Shown here piece after piece: positions 23,443 to 32,598 of a stretch of 64,000 nt of DNA. The position numbers and the translations under genes were made by a program. Each line of letters starts with the position of its first letter. Positions within the stretch are counted from its first letter, which is position 1. Under the pieces are notes generated by a model. That model saw only the letters and a list, made by a program, of their open reading frames with translations, was not told where the DNA came from and made no database searches. Source of the stretch: DASXRU01 sp033856235 (GTDB taxonomy: Bacteria > Acidobacteriota > Blastocatellia > Pyrinomonadales > Pyrinomonadaceae); the NCBI GenBank assembly GCA_033856235.1, contig JAWVFI010000007.1, positions 25,444 through 89,443 on the forward strand, in the 5' to 3' direction.

Positions 23443-24876
23443 ATGACTAAGCCCTCTCCATCACAAACACCATCGCTACGATCGCTGCCGTCGGTTGACG
23501 CGCTCTTACGCACGGAACGCGCCCGGGCTTTGAAGTCCATCGTGGGCGCGCGGCGCCTGGCGGCGATAGCCCGCGAGGTAACAGACGAACTCCGGTTGGA
23601 AGTGCGTCAGACTGCGTCAACACCGACACCAGATGCCGCGTCAATCTCACGGGACGGTTTGCTGGCAGAGGCAACTCGCAGATTGGAAGTGGCTTGCGGC
23701 CGCGAATCGTCCTCGGGGATGCGCCGCGTGATTAATGCAACTGGTGTGATTCTGCATACCAACCTGGGCCGCGCCCCCCTTTCTGATGAGGCTCGCCGCG
23801 CCATAGCTGTAGACGCAACTCGCTACTGCACGCTGGAGTACGATCTGGAAAACGGCTCCCGGGGCCGCCGCGGAAGTCGTGTCGAACAACTCTTGTGCGA
23901 ACTGACCGGAGCTGAAGCTGCCCTGGTAGTGAATAACTGTGCGGCGGCGGCCTTGCTGGTGCTGAGCGTGCTGGCCCGCGAGGGCGAAACCATTGTCTCG
24001 CGCGGCGAGTTGGTGGAAATCGGCGGCGACTTTCGTGTTCCCGATGTGATGGCCGCTTCGGGCACAACGATGGTCGAAGTGGGTACGACCAATCGCACGC
24101 GACTCTCGGACTATCAAAAAGCACTCAACGATAAGACGCGCCTGATCATGCGGGTTCACACTTCGAACTACCGCATCGTTGGTTTCACCAACACTCCAGC
24201 CCTCCGTGAGTTGGTGGAACTTGCACACAGCGCCGGCCTGCCTTTTTACGAGGACGCGGGTTCGGGAGCACTGCTGGACCTTAACGCCTACGGATTAACC
24301 GGCGAGCCTATCATCAGCGATTCAATTGCTGCGGGCGCCGATGTTGTGTCCTTCAGTGGGGACAAACTGCTGGGTGGGCCACAGGCCGGACTGATCGTCG
24401 GAAGCGCGCCGGTAATCGACTCACTTAGAAGCCATCCGCTCTATCGGGCACTGCGCACGGACAAACTGGTTCTGACCGCCCTGGAGGCTACCCTGTCGGC
24501 ATATAGTCGCGAAACCCATTTCGACGAGCTGCCCACGCTGCAGATGATCGCGCTTTCTCAGGATGAGATACGAGGACGAGCCGAGGAGCTGATCGCGAGG
24601 GTTTCGCAAATCATCTCAAGCGATGGCCTCATCCTGGAGCTGATTGAGGGAGAGTCGGCCGTCGGGGGCGGCTCAGCCCCGACCGCCAATCTGAAAACTG
24701 TCCTGATTGCGCTGTCGCACACGCGCTTGTCTGCCGAGGCTATTGAAGGAGCACTACGCCGGTTTAACCCGCCGGTTATCGCCCGTATCGCTGAGGCCAA
24801 AGTCCTGCTCGACCTGCGCACAGTTACCGCGGCCGAAGAGGCTGAAGTCATGCGGGCTCTCGCTGCAATCTCATAG
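23443..24876 (+). CDS. selA: L-seryl-tRNA(Sec) selenium transferase SelA
   Basis: A PLP enzyme that converts Ser-tRNA(Sec) to Sec-tRNA(Sec) with selenophosphate. It has 477 residues, the usual length. The N-terminal domain (LRSLPSVDALLRTERARAL) is followed by 'RRVINATGVILHTNLGRAPLS', 'YCTLEYDLENGSRGRR', and the PLP lysine in 'SFSGDKLLGGPQAG' (Lys308). The genome should therefore encode selenoproteins, with selB, selD and tRNA-Sec elsewhere; none is seen in this window. No other gene is close on the same strand before it. Confidence 0.95.
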   Translation: MTKPSPSQTPSLRSLPSVDALLRTERARALKSIVGARRLAAIAREVTDELRLEVRQTASTPTPDAASISRDGLLAEATRRLEVACGRESSSGMRRVINATGVILHTNLGRAPLSDEARRAIAVDATRYCTLEYDLENGSRGRRGSRVEQLLCELTGAEAALVVNNCAAAALLVLSVLAREGETIVSRGELVEIGGDFRVPDVMAASGTTMVEVGTTNRTRLSDYQKALNDKTRLIMRVHTSNYRIVGFTNTPALRELVELAHSAGLPFYEDAGSGALLDLNAYGLTGEPIISDSIAAGADVVSFSGDKLLGGPQAGLIVGSAPVIDSLRSHPLYRALRTDKLVLTALEATLSAYSRETHFDELPTLQMIALSQDEIRGRAEELIARVSQIISSDGLILELIEGESAVGGGSAPTANLKTVLIALSHTRLSAEAIEGALRRFNPPVIARIAEAKVLLDLRTVTAAEEAEVMRALAAIS

Positions 24877-24956
24877 GCGAGCACCGGTTATCAGCTTAAT
24901 AATGCGCCAAAACGTTAGCGGCGGACATTCCTTACCAAATCTCCGGCCTTTCAATG

Positions 24957-24962
24957 TATAAT
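24957..24962 (+). promoter_or_regulatory. Candidate -10 element for the histidine kinase gene
   Basis: A perfect TATAAT at 24957-24962, about 65 bp before the TTG start at 25027. The -35 region is weak (TTACCA at 24932, spacing 19). Confidence 0.35.
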
Positions 24963-25026
24963 CCCGTGTCATCAAGCGGTCGTTGACACGCCGCACATCA
25001 ATCTCCAGGCGTTCGGGCACATCCGC

Positions 25027-27108
25027 TTGAACTCACGCCTCGCTAATCCAAACATCTTGAAGAATTTACCTGGTTTCAAATCATTACTGTGTTCGCTGGG
25101 TCTGGCTGCGCTGTCGGGCCTGGCGGCCTGTGCCCTCTGGCGTGCCGGCTGGCTTAGTTCCGCACAGCAGATGTTCGTATCTTCCGCGACCACCGGCGAG
25201 CCTGAATTCATCACTCCGGGCTTTTGGTTGGGAATGCTTTTAATCGTGACCATCGCCATGTGCGCAGGCTTCTTTGTGGAGCGGGCCGGCGCGCGACGGT
25301 CTTTCCCTTATCTCGGCGCAGGGTTTCTGCTTTTCTCTCTCGTCAGTCTGGCGGCCTCCCGCTTCCTGCAGATCGACATCGTCTTTGTGCCCATGGCGCT
25401 GGGCGCTGCCGGCGCCATCGTGCTGGTCCAGGTGCGCCGTCTGTGGAGCATTGACGCCGCCCTCGCTAGCCAGGTGCGCCGAGTCTCATCTGACACTCAG
25501 GCGACCAGTAATGGTGAAGGCGCCCGTCTCATGAGCGGCTTAAGACTGTTGCAGACGGTTCTCCCACTGGAGGAGGCAATTGTTTTTCAACCGAGTGAGG
25601 ATGGATTCCTGCTGGCCTCGGCGCGGTTGCGCTCCGGTCCCACCGATTCGCTGCAGACGGGACGCACTGCGATGTGGCGAAAGGTCGTCGCGCTTTGCGA
25701 TGGCGCAGTCGCCACCGGCGAAATCGTGCTGGCCAAAGCGGGCACGATCGATTCATTTGAAACCGTGGCGCTGCCGCTGCAACACGAAGGCCGCCGGGTC
25801 GGGGCCCTGCTGCTGCGACTCCGCGAAGATTTTGAACAAAGCGATCGCAAGCTGCTCTTTGCAGTGGGCGCCCAACTGGCGCGCAACCTGCAGCGCGACG
25901 AAGTACGCAAGAAGAAGGCGGGCAGCGACAAGTTGAACTTCGTCTCTGCGCGCGCCGCCGGCCGGCGTCTGGAAGCATTCGACGTGGTTAGCGGTTTGTT
26001 GACGGAACAAAAGTTCGGCGCGCATATCCTGACCGAAGCAGCGGATGGCTACGCCGTTGCCTATTTGGATGGAACCCTGGCTTACTTGAACCAGCCCATG
26101 CTGCAGGCGGCGCGAATTAGCAAGGTAGAGGCTGGCGATCTGGATCTTTTCGGACTCCTGGAAACGTTTCGCTCCGGAGTTTTCGATGAGCCCGCGATTG
26201 CCGTGCGGCGGGTCCTGCAGTCGGGAAGTGCCTACGAAAGAGAGCTGCAGTTCTCGGATCGCAATCAGACCTTGAAACTCCGCATTGCCCTGCTCAGCGA
26301 AACCGGCGATGGTAACGGCAATGGTAACGGCAACGGTAACGGATCAGGATCCAGCAGTAGGGGAGCAGATCCGTTGTGCCTGGCGATCACCGTGCGCGAT
26401 GTGACGCGCATGAAAGAATACGACAAGCTGAAAAGCGACATGATTTCCCTGATGTCGCATGAACTGCGCACACCGATTACCAGCATCAACGGGTTCGCCG
26501 AACTCCTGGCCCAGGACGAAAACATCCCCCAAGAGTCGCGCGAGTTTCTGAACATAATTTCTCATGAGTCCCAGCGCCTGTCGCGAATGATTAATACTTT
26601 CCTCTCGGTAACTCAGCTGGAGGCCGGGGATCGACAGGAGGTCTCGAAGATCCCGCTCCGGCTTGACGAAGTAGTGCGCGAAACTGTTACCAACCTCCAG
26701 TCGCTGGCCAAGAAGAAACGCATTCGCCTCATCGAGCAACCGCCAGCCAAAATTCCGCCGGTAGCCGCCGACAAGAGTCTGATCACGCAGGCAGTAACGA
26801 ACCTCGTTGGCAACGCCATCAAGTACAGCCCGGAACGAACCCTCGTGACCGTTTCAACCTTATTGGAAGCCGAAGCCGTGCGCGTAACGGTTGAAGATCG
26901 CGGTTATGGCATTCCCCCTGAATCGATCGATCGCATCTGGGAAAAGTTCTATCGCATCGCGCGCGACGGCCACGAGAAGGATGAGGAGTCCACCGGCCTC
27001 GGCCTCTCGTTCGTGCGCGAAGTTATCGAACAGCACGGCGGCGCCGTCGCAGTTGAGTCTGAAGTCGGTCGTGGCTCGAAGTTCAGCTTCACCTTGCCGC
27101 GGCTTTAG
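25027..27108 (+). CDS. Membrane sensor histidine kinase with GAF-like and PAS-like regions
   Basis: A 693-residue two-component kinase. Three or four N-terminal membrane helices (about 20-135) resemble the membrane part of CHASE2-type sensors. A region at about 170-290 looks GAF-like and about 320-400 PAS-like. A linker of Gly-Asn repeats is near 425-440. HisKA has the phospho-acceptor His478 in 'MSHELRTPITSINGF'; HATPase has 'NLVGNAIKYSPE', 'DRGYGIPPE' and 'TGLGLSFVREVIEQHGG'. No response regulator is adjacent, so it is an orphan. The start is a TTG without a visible binding site and is uncertain. Confidence 0.88.
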   Translation: MNSRLANPNILKNLPGFKSLLCSLGLAALSGLAACALWRAGWLSSAQQMFVSSATTGEPEFITPGFWLGMLLIVTIAMCAGFFVERAGARRSFPYLGAGFLLFSLVSLAASRFLQIDIVFVPMALGAAGAIVLVQVRRLWSIDAALASQVRRVSSDTQATSNGEGARLMSGLRLLQTVLPLEEAIVFQPSEDGFLLASARLRSGPTDSLQTGRTAMWRKVVALCDGAVATGEIVLAKAGTIDSFETVALPLQHEGRRVGALLLRLREDFEQSDRKLLFAVGAQLARNLQRDEVRKKKAGSDKLNFVSARAAGRRLEAFDVVSGLLTEQKFGAHILTEAADGYAVAYLDGTLAYLNQPMLQAARISKVEAGDLDLFGLLETFRSGVFDEPAIAVRRVLQSGSAYERELQFSDRNQTLKLRIALLSETGDGNGNGNGNGNGSGSSSRGADPLCLAITVRDVTRMKEYDKLKSDMISLMSHELRTPITSINGFAELLAQDENIPQESREFLNIISHESQRLSRMINTFLSVTQLEAGDRQEVSKIPLRLDEVVRETVTNLQSLAKKKRIRLIEQPPAKIPPVAADKSLITQAVTNLVGNAIKYSPERTLVTVSTLLEAEAVRVTVEDRGYGIPPESIDRIWEKFYRIARDGHEKDEESTGLGLSFVREVIEQHGGAVAVESEVGRGSKFSFTLPRL

Positions 27109-27232
27109 GACGATGACAGAAACCAGCCTCTCAATGATCCTCGCCGATTTTGCCGTCGAGTCGCGCGACTTGTTTCGGGCTAATCTGGAGATGTCAAAGA
27201 TCCCGCTGGCCATCGGGATGGGAACAGTCGCC

Positions 27233-27682
27233 TTACTGATTATTGGTCTGGGTTGGTTTTTGATTGACCTTATTTATCGTTCCCCGGCAATTTTTCGCCC
27301 CGCAATAACACCGTTTTTTATCCGAGTGATGCGTGCTTTCGTAGTCGACGGTGATTTCTTCGCCGGGCTGGATGTCACGGCGAGCGAAGAAAAGTATGTG
27401 CCCGTAAAGAACTGTCATATAGGCGTTCGGCTCGCATGAGTGGTTGATGTAGTGTGTGCCGTTGCCGCCGCGGCTACCATCCAAACTCCATCGATAATCA
27501 ATGGCGCAGATGCGGAGGATGCGACGTGTCCTTCCTCTTCGCGTGGCCTCTGCGTCAGGAATTAGCTCGCCGGTGTATTCGGCAATCTTTTTGCGGCGCG
27601 GAAAGAATGCGGTAGCGAAGCAGCCTTTGCCGTTGATGGGCGATTTCCTGATGGTCAGGCCGGGGGTAAGTTTTGATCTCAT
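27233..27682 (-). CDS. SET-domain protein lysine methyltransferase
   Basis: A 149-residue bacterial SET protein. The core is intact: 'SPINGKGCFATAFFPRRKKIAEYTGELI' (about 14-42), 'YINHSCEPNAY' (about 82-92), and 'RDIQPGEEITVDYE' (about 105-118), followed by a post-SET cysteine cluster 'CYCGAKNCRGTI'. These residues bind S-adenosylmethionine and form the lysine channel, so it is probably an active protein methyltransferase. Bacterial SET proteins are patchily spread and most targets are unknown. It is convergent with the kinase gene; a single-gene unit. Confidence 0.88.
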   Translation of the reverse strand: MRSKLTPGLTIRKSPINGKGCFATAFFPRRKKIAEYTGELIPDAEATRRGRTRRILRICAIDYRWSLDGSRGGNGTHYINHSCEPNAYMTVLYGHILFFARRDIQPGEEITVDYESTHHSDKKRCYCGAKNCRGTINKVNQKPTQTNNQ

Positions 27683-27899
27683 TTGAATTCAGCGGCTCGT
27701 CCAGTCTTCATTAATAATAACATCCGATCAGTGCCGCTCGGACGATCGCGTCACAAGACATCCTCGAACAGCGGCTCTGCCGCGTACCAGGCACGTAACT
27801 CCTGGGGAGGCGCCCTATGAAGAATTTTTGCTAGGGCGTGTTAGCCTGCCTTCATCCTCAGGTTGAAACACTAAAGCCGGATCGCCATAATGCCCTGTC

Positions 27900-28757
27900 G
27901 TGAATAGGATCGATCTCGATGAGTTGGCCGCTAACCCCGATTTGATTTCGGGGATCTATAACTATTGCGATCGCTGGTGTGAACGCTGCCCGTTCACTTC
28001 GCGTTGCCTGGTCTATGCGACTGAGCAAGCCGACCATGACTATGACGACCCTGAAACGCGCGATATCAATAACGCCAGATTTTGGGAGAAGCTGGGATCG
28101 GTATTGCAACAAGCGCACGAAATGATCGCGGAGTGGGCGGCGGAAGCAGGGGTCGATCTCGCGGAGATCGACCAGGCCGCAATCGAGGAAGAGCGCCAGC
28201 AGCGAGAAGCAGCGAAAAACGACGCGCTCGCCGTAGCAGCTCGCAACTATGCCCAAGCCACAAATGAATGGTTTGCCAGCGAGATCGTCGCTGACGTCCA
28301 TGATGATCTGCGCGCAGATTCACAAACCGAAACACTGGGAGTTCCGGTGGAAGATGCGATCGAAGTAATTCGCTGGTATCAGTTCTTCATCGCGGCCAAG
28401 ATAATGCGAGCCGGTCCCAGCGAATCCCAAGAGCTTAATGCCACTCCCGCTGACGAGGCAGGCGAGTTGGTATTTGAACAAAGAACGGACGAGGATCCGG
28501 AAGACCTGCAAGCTATTTTGGACGAGGCGGCTAGGCATGACTCAGACGGCTCAGCAAAAGCGGCCCTCATTGCAATCGATCGTTCGATGATTGCGTGGAG
28601 AAGCCTCTACACCTCGCTCCCGGACAAGGCCGCAACGATCATGCCGCTGGTTGCTTCTCTGGAACGACTGCGAGGTGCGACGGAAACTGCTTTCCCCGAC
28701 GCGCGCGACTTCATGCGCCCAGGCTTCGATGAGACATTTTCAGAGTTCGTCAGTTAG
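27900..28757 (+). CDS. Hypothetical protein with N-terminal four-cysteine cluster
   Basis: A 285-residue acidic, helical, soluble protein. Near the N-terminus it has C-x3-C-x2-C-x5-C (Cys23, 27, 30, 36, in 'YNYCDRWCERCPFTSRC'), which could bind zinc or an iron-sulfur cluster. The rest is mostly alpha-helical with no motif I recognise. The start is a GTG at 27900 without a clear binding site. The secreted DUF4097-like gene begins 8 bp after its stop, so they may be co-transcribed. No function is assigned. Confidence 0.65.
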   Translation: MNRIDLDELAANPDLISGIYNYCDRWCERCPFTSRCLVYATEQADHDYDDPETRDINNARFWEKLGSVLQQAHEMIAEWAAEAGVDLAEIDQAAIEEERQQREAAKNDALAVAARNYAQATNEWFASEIVADVHDDLRADSQTETLGVPVEDAIEVIRWYQFFIAAKIMRAGPSESQELNATPADEAGELVFEQRTDEDPEDLQAILDEAARHDSDGSAKAALIAIDRSMIAWRSLYTSLPDKAATIMPLVASLERLRGATETAFPDARDFMRPGFDETFSEFVS

Positions 28758-28765
28758 GAAAACAT

Positions 28766-29647
28766 ATGGTGGCAACCCTAAAGACCTTCGGATTACTTCT
28801 GCTCATTCTCGGCTTCCCGGGAATTAACAGATCGCAGACAGTGCCCAAGGGCAATCCTCCCGCGCAATCACCTTCGTTGTTAAAGCGCTCGACCAGCCGG
28901 CATGAAACGCGCCGCTTCGGTTACGGTGGCACGCTCACCATCATTGGGGCCCCCACGGGTTCGATTGTGATTGAGGGATGGCAGCGCAGCGAAGTTGAGA
29001 TCTCGGCCAATATGGAGTGGCAAGCGGGCACCGAACAGGATCTGGCACAACTGGCCTCGGTCAATACTTTTATGCTCGATGACGACGCCAATCATCTGCG
29101 CATCATAAGCACCGGGACCCACGACAAAGCATTCATGAAACGGGCAGCGAAAAACTTTCCCAAAAACCTGATCGGATTGCCGTGGAAAATTGATTACCGC
29201 ATCAAGGTCCCGATGGCTACCGATCTGGAGATAAGTGCCGGCAATGGCCCCATCACTATCTCGGGCGTCGAGGGCGCAATGCAAATCAGCGCGCTTGAGA
29301 GTGACACGAATCTCACGGTCACTGGTGGCAACGTTTCACTTACCGTGCTGCGTGGTTCAGTGAACTTCACGATTCCCTCGCGCGGATGGCGCGGCAGCGG
29401 CGCCGAGGTGAAGCTGGCCACTGGCACTCTGACGGTCGAACTGGCGCCGGGGTTCAATGGTGACATCGATGCCGATTTGTTGCGCGTGGGAGCAATTGAA
29501 AACAACTATCCGGACCTCTTGCCGCGAGAGCATGCGGGCCACACCGCTCGCACTTTGAGAACGCGCGCGGGATCAGGCGGGGCCTCGCTCACTTTCACAG
29601 TCGGGGACGGAACGCTGCGGATTAAGGAAATGAAGGCGGCGCCCTGA
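28766..29647 (+). CDS. Secreted DUF4097-like beta-repeat protein
   Basis: A 293-residue exported protein with a signal peptide (about 1-23, LKTFGLLLLILGFPGINRS). The mature part is beta-rich, with repeating short strands separated by Gly or Asn turns (GSIVIEGWQRSEVEI; DLEISAGNGPITISGVEGAMQI; NLTVTGGNVSLTVLRGSVNFT), as in DUF4097/DUF2807 right-handed beta-helix-like proteins. AGGA precedes the ATG. Such proteins are often surface or periplasmic, with unknown roles. It follows the Cys-cluster gene by 8 bp. Confidence 0.7.
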   Translation: MVATLKTFGLLLLILGFPGINRSQTVPKGNPPAQSPSLLKRSTSRHETRRFGYGGTLTIIGAPTGSIVIEGWQRSEVEISANMEWQAGTEQDLAQLASVNTFMLDDDANHLRIISTGTHDKAFMKRAAKNFPKNLIGLPWKIDYRIKVPMATDLEISAGNGPITISGVEGAMQISALESDTNLTVTGGNVSLTVLRGSVNFTIPSRGWRGSGAEVKLATGTLTVELAPGFNGDIDADLLRVGAIENNYPDLLPREHAGHTARTLRTRAGSGGASLTFTVGDGTLRIKEMKAAP

Positions 29648-29709
29648 CGCCAGGGACAAATCCTGTGATACGTCGTCGTGGCCTGTTCCTTAGACAGTGA
29701 GGTTCATAG

Positions 29710-30276
29710 TTGTCAATCAAATCAGATAAATGGATACGTCGCATGGTGCAGGAACACGCCATGATCGACCCCTTTGAACCGCATCAAGTAAAGGAAGTGG
29801 AAGGCCGGCGAGTTGTGTCCTACGGCACGTCCAGCTATGGCTACGACGTGCGTTGCGCCGATGAATTCAAATTATTCACCAATGTTTACAGCGCCATCGT
29901 AGATCCGAAGAAGTTTGATGCCAAGAGCTTCGTGGACATCAAGGGCGATCACGTCATCATTCCGCCTAATAGCTTTGCGCTCGCTCGGACCGTGGAATAC
30001 TTTCGCATCCCGCGGAGTGTCATGACAATTTGTCTGGGCAAGAGCACGTACGCGAGGTGTGGAATAATCGTCAACGTCACGCCATTTGAACCTGAGTGGG
30101 AAGGATATGTGACGCTCGAATTCTCAAACACTACCCCGATGCCCGCCAAGATTTACGCCAACGAAGGCGTAGCCCAAGTACTGTTCTTCGAAGCCGACGA
30201 GGTATGCGAAGTTTCCTACAAGGATCGCGGCGGGAAATATCAGGGCCAGCACGGCGTCACGCCTCCGAGGCTGTAG
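29710..30276 (+). CDS. dcd: dCTP deaminase
   Basis: A trimeric enzyme converting dCTP to dUTP and ammonia, the main source of dUMP for thymidylate synthesis in many bacteria. It has 188 residues. The motifs 'VVSYGTSSYGYDVRC', 'PPNSFALARTVEYFRIP', 'KSTYARCGIIVNVTPFEPEWEGYVTLEFSN' (spread; catalytic Glu in TLEFSN) and 'EGVAQVLFFEADE' are intact. The start is a TTG with GAGG upstream. The dUTPase gene follows 69 bp later on the same strand, so the two successive steps are encoded together. Confidence 0.95.
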   Translation: MSIKSDKWIRRMVQEHAMIDPFEPHQVKEVEGRRVVSYGTSSYGYDVRCADEFKLFTNVYSAIVDPKKFDAKSFVDIKGDHVIIPPNSFALARTVEYFRIPRSVMTICLGKSTYARCGIIVNVTPFEPEWEGYVTLEFSNTTPMPAKIYANEGVAQVLFFEADEVCEVSYKDRGGKYQGQHGVTPPRL

Positions 30277-30345
30277 CCAGCCAGCCAGCGGCGCTGGTCC
30301 CATCGCCGGCAGGTCCTCGCGTTGGTCGACCAATGAATTGGCGCC

Positions 30346-30780
30346 ATGGAATCAATTACGGAAACTCTCCTTTTCAAGAAGCTGGACCCTCGTGCCATCC
30401 TGCCGGTGCGCGGTAGTCGCGCGGCCGCGGGGCTGGATCTTTTTTCGATCGAGGCCGTTAGTCTGGAGCCGGGGCAGCGGGCGGTAGCACGCACCGGGTT
30501 GGCGGTCGCCATTCCAGAAGGTTTCTATGGGCGCCTGGCGCCGCGATCCGGTCTCGCGACGGCGAAAGGCCTGGACGTACTCGCCGGTGTTATTGACGCC
30601 GACTATCGTGGCGAGATTGGTTGTCTGCTACATAATGCGGGAGACGAAAAAATTGAGCTGATCGAGAATACAAAGATCTGCCAGTTGATTATCGAAAAAA
30701 TAATCTCGCCCCGGGCGGCTTGGGCCGACGAACTCGAGTGTACGGAACGTGGCCACGCGGGCTTTGGTTCGACCAGCTGA
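30346..30780 (+). CDS. dut: dUTP diphosphatase
   Basis: Hydrolyses dUTP to dUMP and pyrophosphate, keeping uracil out of DNA and feeding thymidylate synthase. It has 144 residues, typical of the trimeric enzyme. Motifs: 'AAGLDLFSIE', 'GRLAPRSGLAT', 'GVIDADYRGEIG' with the catalytic Asp, 'KICQLIIEK' and the C-terminal 'RGHAGFGSTS'. It works directly after the dCTP deaminase encoded just upstream. Confidence 0.96.
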   Translation: MESITETLLFKKLDPRAILPVRGSRAAAGLDLFSIEAVSLEPGQRAVARTGLAVAIPEGFYGRLAPRSGLATAKGLDVLAGVIDADYRGEIGCLLHNAGDEKIELIENTKICQLIIEKIISPRAAWADELECTERGHAGFGSTS

Positions 30781-30887
30781 GGCGGTTAAGGTACCGCAGC
30801 CGTGGTTTCGGATTCAGAAATCCTGGCTGGGTGACTTTTTGTCACGTAAGACAATTCTTTCTAAGCAGGATTATTGGGGGCTAATCA

Positions 30888-32576
30888 GTGACCGTAAAAA
30901 ACTCGCCTCGCGAAACGCTGCGCACGCTACAGGCGTTGGCGCTGCTCTTGGTCCTGTTAACGGTCTCTTCGGGTTTGGGCCGGCCGCCACAGGGCACGGC
31001 TCCAGCACCGGCAACTACCCTCTCGGCAGCCGAACGCGAACTGGCTGATAGTGTCAAAGGCGAAACGATACGCGAGGCGGTCACAGCGCTGTCTGCCGAC
31101 GACATGCTCGGCCGCGGCACTGCCCAGCCGGGCGGCGATAAGGCCGCCAACTATCTCGCCGATCGCTTTGCTAAGCTGGGCCTTAAACCGCTGGGCAGCA
31201 AATCGACCTATCTCCAACCAATCAAATTTCGCGACTTTGAGTTTCTGCCGGAAACCAGTTTTAAGATTGGTAATGACTCGCTAACTTTAGGTACTGACTT
31301 CGTGGTTGCGCCGCCTTACAGCGGTGACAAGAGCGCCGGCGGCAATATGGTTTTCGTCGCCTACGGCCTTACTTCAAAGAATCCTAAACGCGACGACCTG
31401 GCCGGAGTGGAGTTCAGAGACAAAGTGGTCGTGATGATGGAAGGACCACCCCGGCTGGTAAGCAAGTCCGATTGGAAGAAGGCCAAAGCGGAGAGAGGTA
31501 TTGTCACCTACCTCGTGTCACAGGGTGTGGCCGGAATCATCATTATCGGCCATGGCCGCGAGGAACATCCTTATTCTGAGATAGCCACCTATCTGACTCG
31601 CCGCCAAGTGGAGCCCGCTGACGATGCAGAGCTGCCGTCGTTTCTGCCTCCCTTTCTCATGGTGGCTGACAAGGCCGCTGACAAACTGTTTGCTAACTCT
31701 GGGGTGACCCGAACCCAAGCCCTGGCCAAAGCAGAGCAAGAGGGCTTTGCGGCGATCGATCTGAAACAAAGCGCAAAGATAACCGTGCGTTTGAAGAAAG
31801 GTAAGGGCGTCGGAAATAACGTGATCGGCGTGCTCGAAGGCTCGGACCCAGTGTTGAAAGCGGAGGCGGTTGTTTACTCGGCGCACTATGATGCGTACGG
31901 CGTTTCCACTGACAATCGCATTTATCACGGCGCTGCCGACAATGGTTTGGGAGTGGGAGAGATGCTGGCCATCGCGGAAGCGTTTTCAAAGTCGGCAACG
32001 AAGCCGCGGCGATCAATTGTCTTTATGGCGGTGACGGGCGAGGAGTACGGCGGACACGGCTCAGATTATTGGGTGCACAACCCCACCTGGAAGATTAAGC
32101 AAGTCGCAGCCGATCTGAATTTCGATGGCATGGGCACGGAAGTCTATGGCCCCGTCAAGGTGTTGGTGGGTTTTGGCGCGGAACACTCCAACCTGGGAAC
32201 GGTCATGAATGACGTTGCGGCCGCGCTGAGTTTGAAAGTGATTCCCGATCCGATGCCCGACGAAAATGCGTTCTACCGATCCGACCACTACTTTTTTGTA
32301 AAGAAAGGCATTCCCGGGCTGATGATCCTGGGTGCGCCTGAGGGAGAAACTAAAGCCTGGACCGAGCGGATGAAGCAGTGGGAAAAAACCGACTATCACC
32401 AGCCGTCAGATACAATTCGTCCGGACTGGAACTGGGAGGGACCGCGAACGCTCGCGATGCTGGGCGTCGTGATGGGTTTGCGCGTAGCTAATAGCGAACA
32501 GATGCCGGCCTGGCTGGCGACGTCGCCGTTCAACCGTGAACGCGGCACAAACGAGCCGGCGCCACCCGAACCGTGA
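30888..32576 (+). CDS. Secreted M28 family zinc aminopeptidase with PA domain
   Basis: A 562-residue exported peptidase. The signal peptide is at about 10-30 (TLQALALLLVLLTVSSGLG). A protease-associated (PA) domain lies at about 140-300, and the M28 domain at about 305-540. Zinc ligands are in 'SAHYDAYG' (His and Asp), 'GAADNGLGVGEMLAIAEAF' (Asp), the Glu pair in 'VTGEEYGGHGS', 'LNFDGMG', and His in 'DHYFFVKKGIP'. The start is a GTG at 30888. Together with the S46 and M23 enzymes it points to a secreted proteolytic lifestyle. Confidence 0.92.
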   Translation: MTVKNSPRETLRTLQALALLLVLLTVSSGLGRPPQGTAPAPATTLSAAERELADSVKGETIREAVTALSADDMLGRGTAQPGGDKAANYLADRFAKLGLKPLGSKSTYLQPIKFRDFEFLPETSFKIGNDSLTLGTDFVVAPPYSGDKSAGGNMVFVAYGLTSKNPKRDDLAGVEFRDKVVVMMEGPPRLVSKSDWKKAKAERGIVTYLVSQGVAGIIIIGHGREEHPYSEIATYLTRRQVEPADDAELPSFLPPFLMVADKAADKLFANSGVTRTQALAKAEQEGFAAIDLKQSAKITVRLKKGKGVGNNVIGVLEGSDPVLKAEAVVYSAHYDAYGVSTDNRIYHGAADNGLGVGEMLAIAEAFSKSATKPRRSIVFMAVTGEEYGGHGSDYWVHNPTWKIKQVAADLNFDGMGTEVYGPVKVLVGFGAEHSNLGTVMNDVAAALSLKVIPDPMPDENAFYRSDHYFFVKKGIPGLMILGAPEGETKAWTERMKQWEKTDYHQPSDTIRPDWNWEGPRTLAMLGVVMGLRVANSEQMPAWLATSPFNRERGTNEPAPPEP

Positions 32577-32598
32577 TTAGCCCGAAGAGCGAGCACCT

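Noticed and set aside
27113..27439. A 108-codon plus-strand frame after the histidine kinase with one hydrophobic segment (IPLAIGMGTVALLIIGLGWFLIDLIY).
   Set aside because: Its second half lies opposite the well-supported SET gene, and the AGGA is only about three bases from the ATG. The first 40 residues may be real, but the case is too weak to annotate.
28880..29284. A minus-strand frame opposite the DUF4097-like gene.
   Set aside because: No start signal and no recognisable domain; the plus-strand gene has a signal peptide and beta-repeat pattern.
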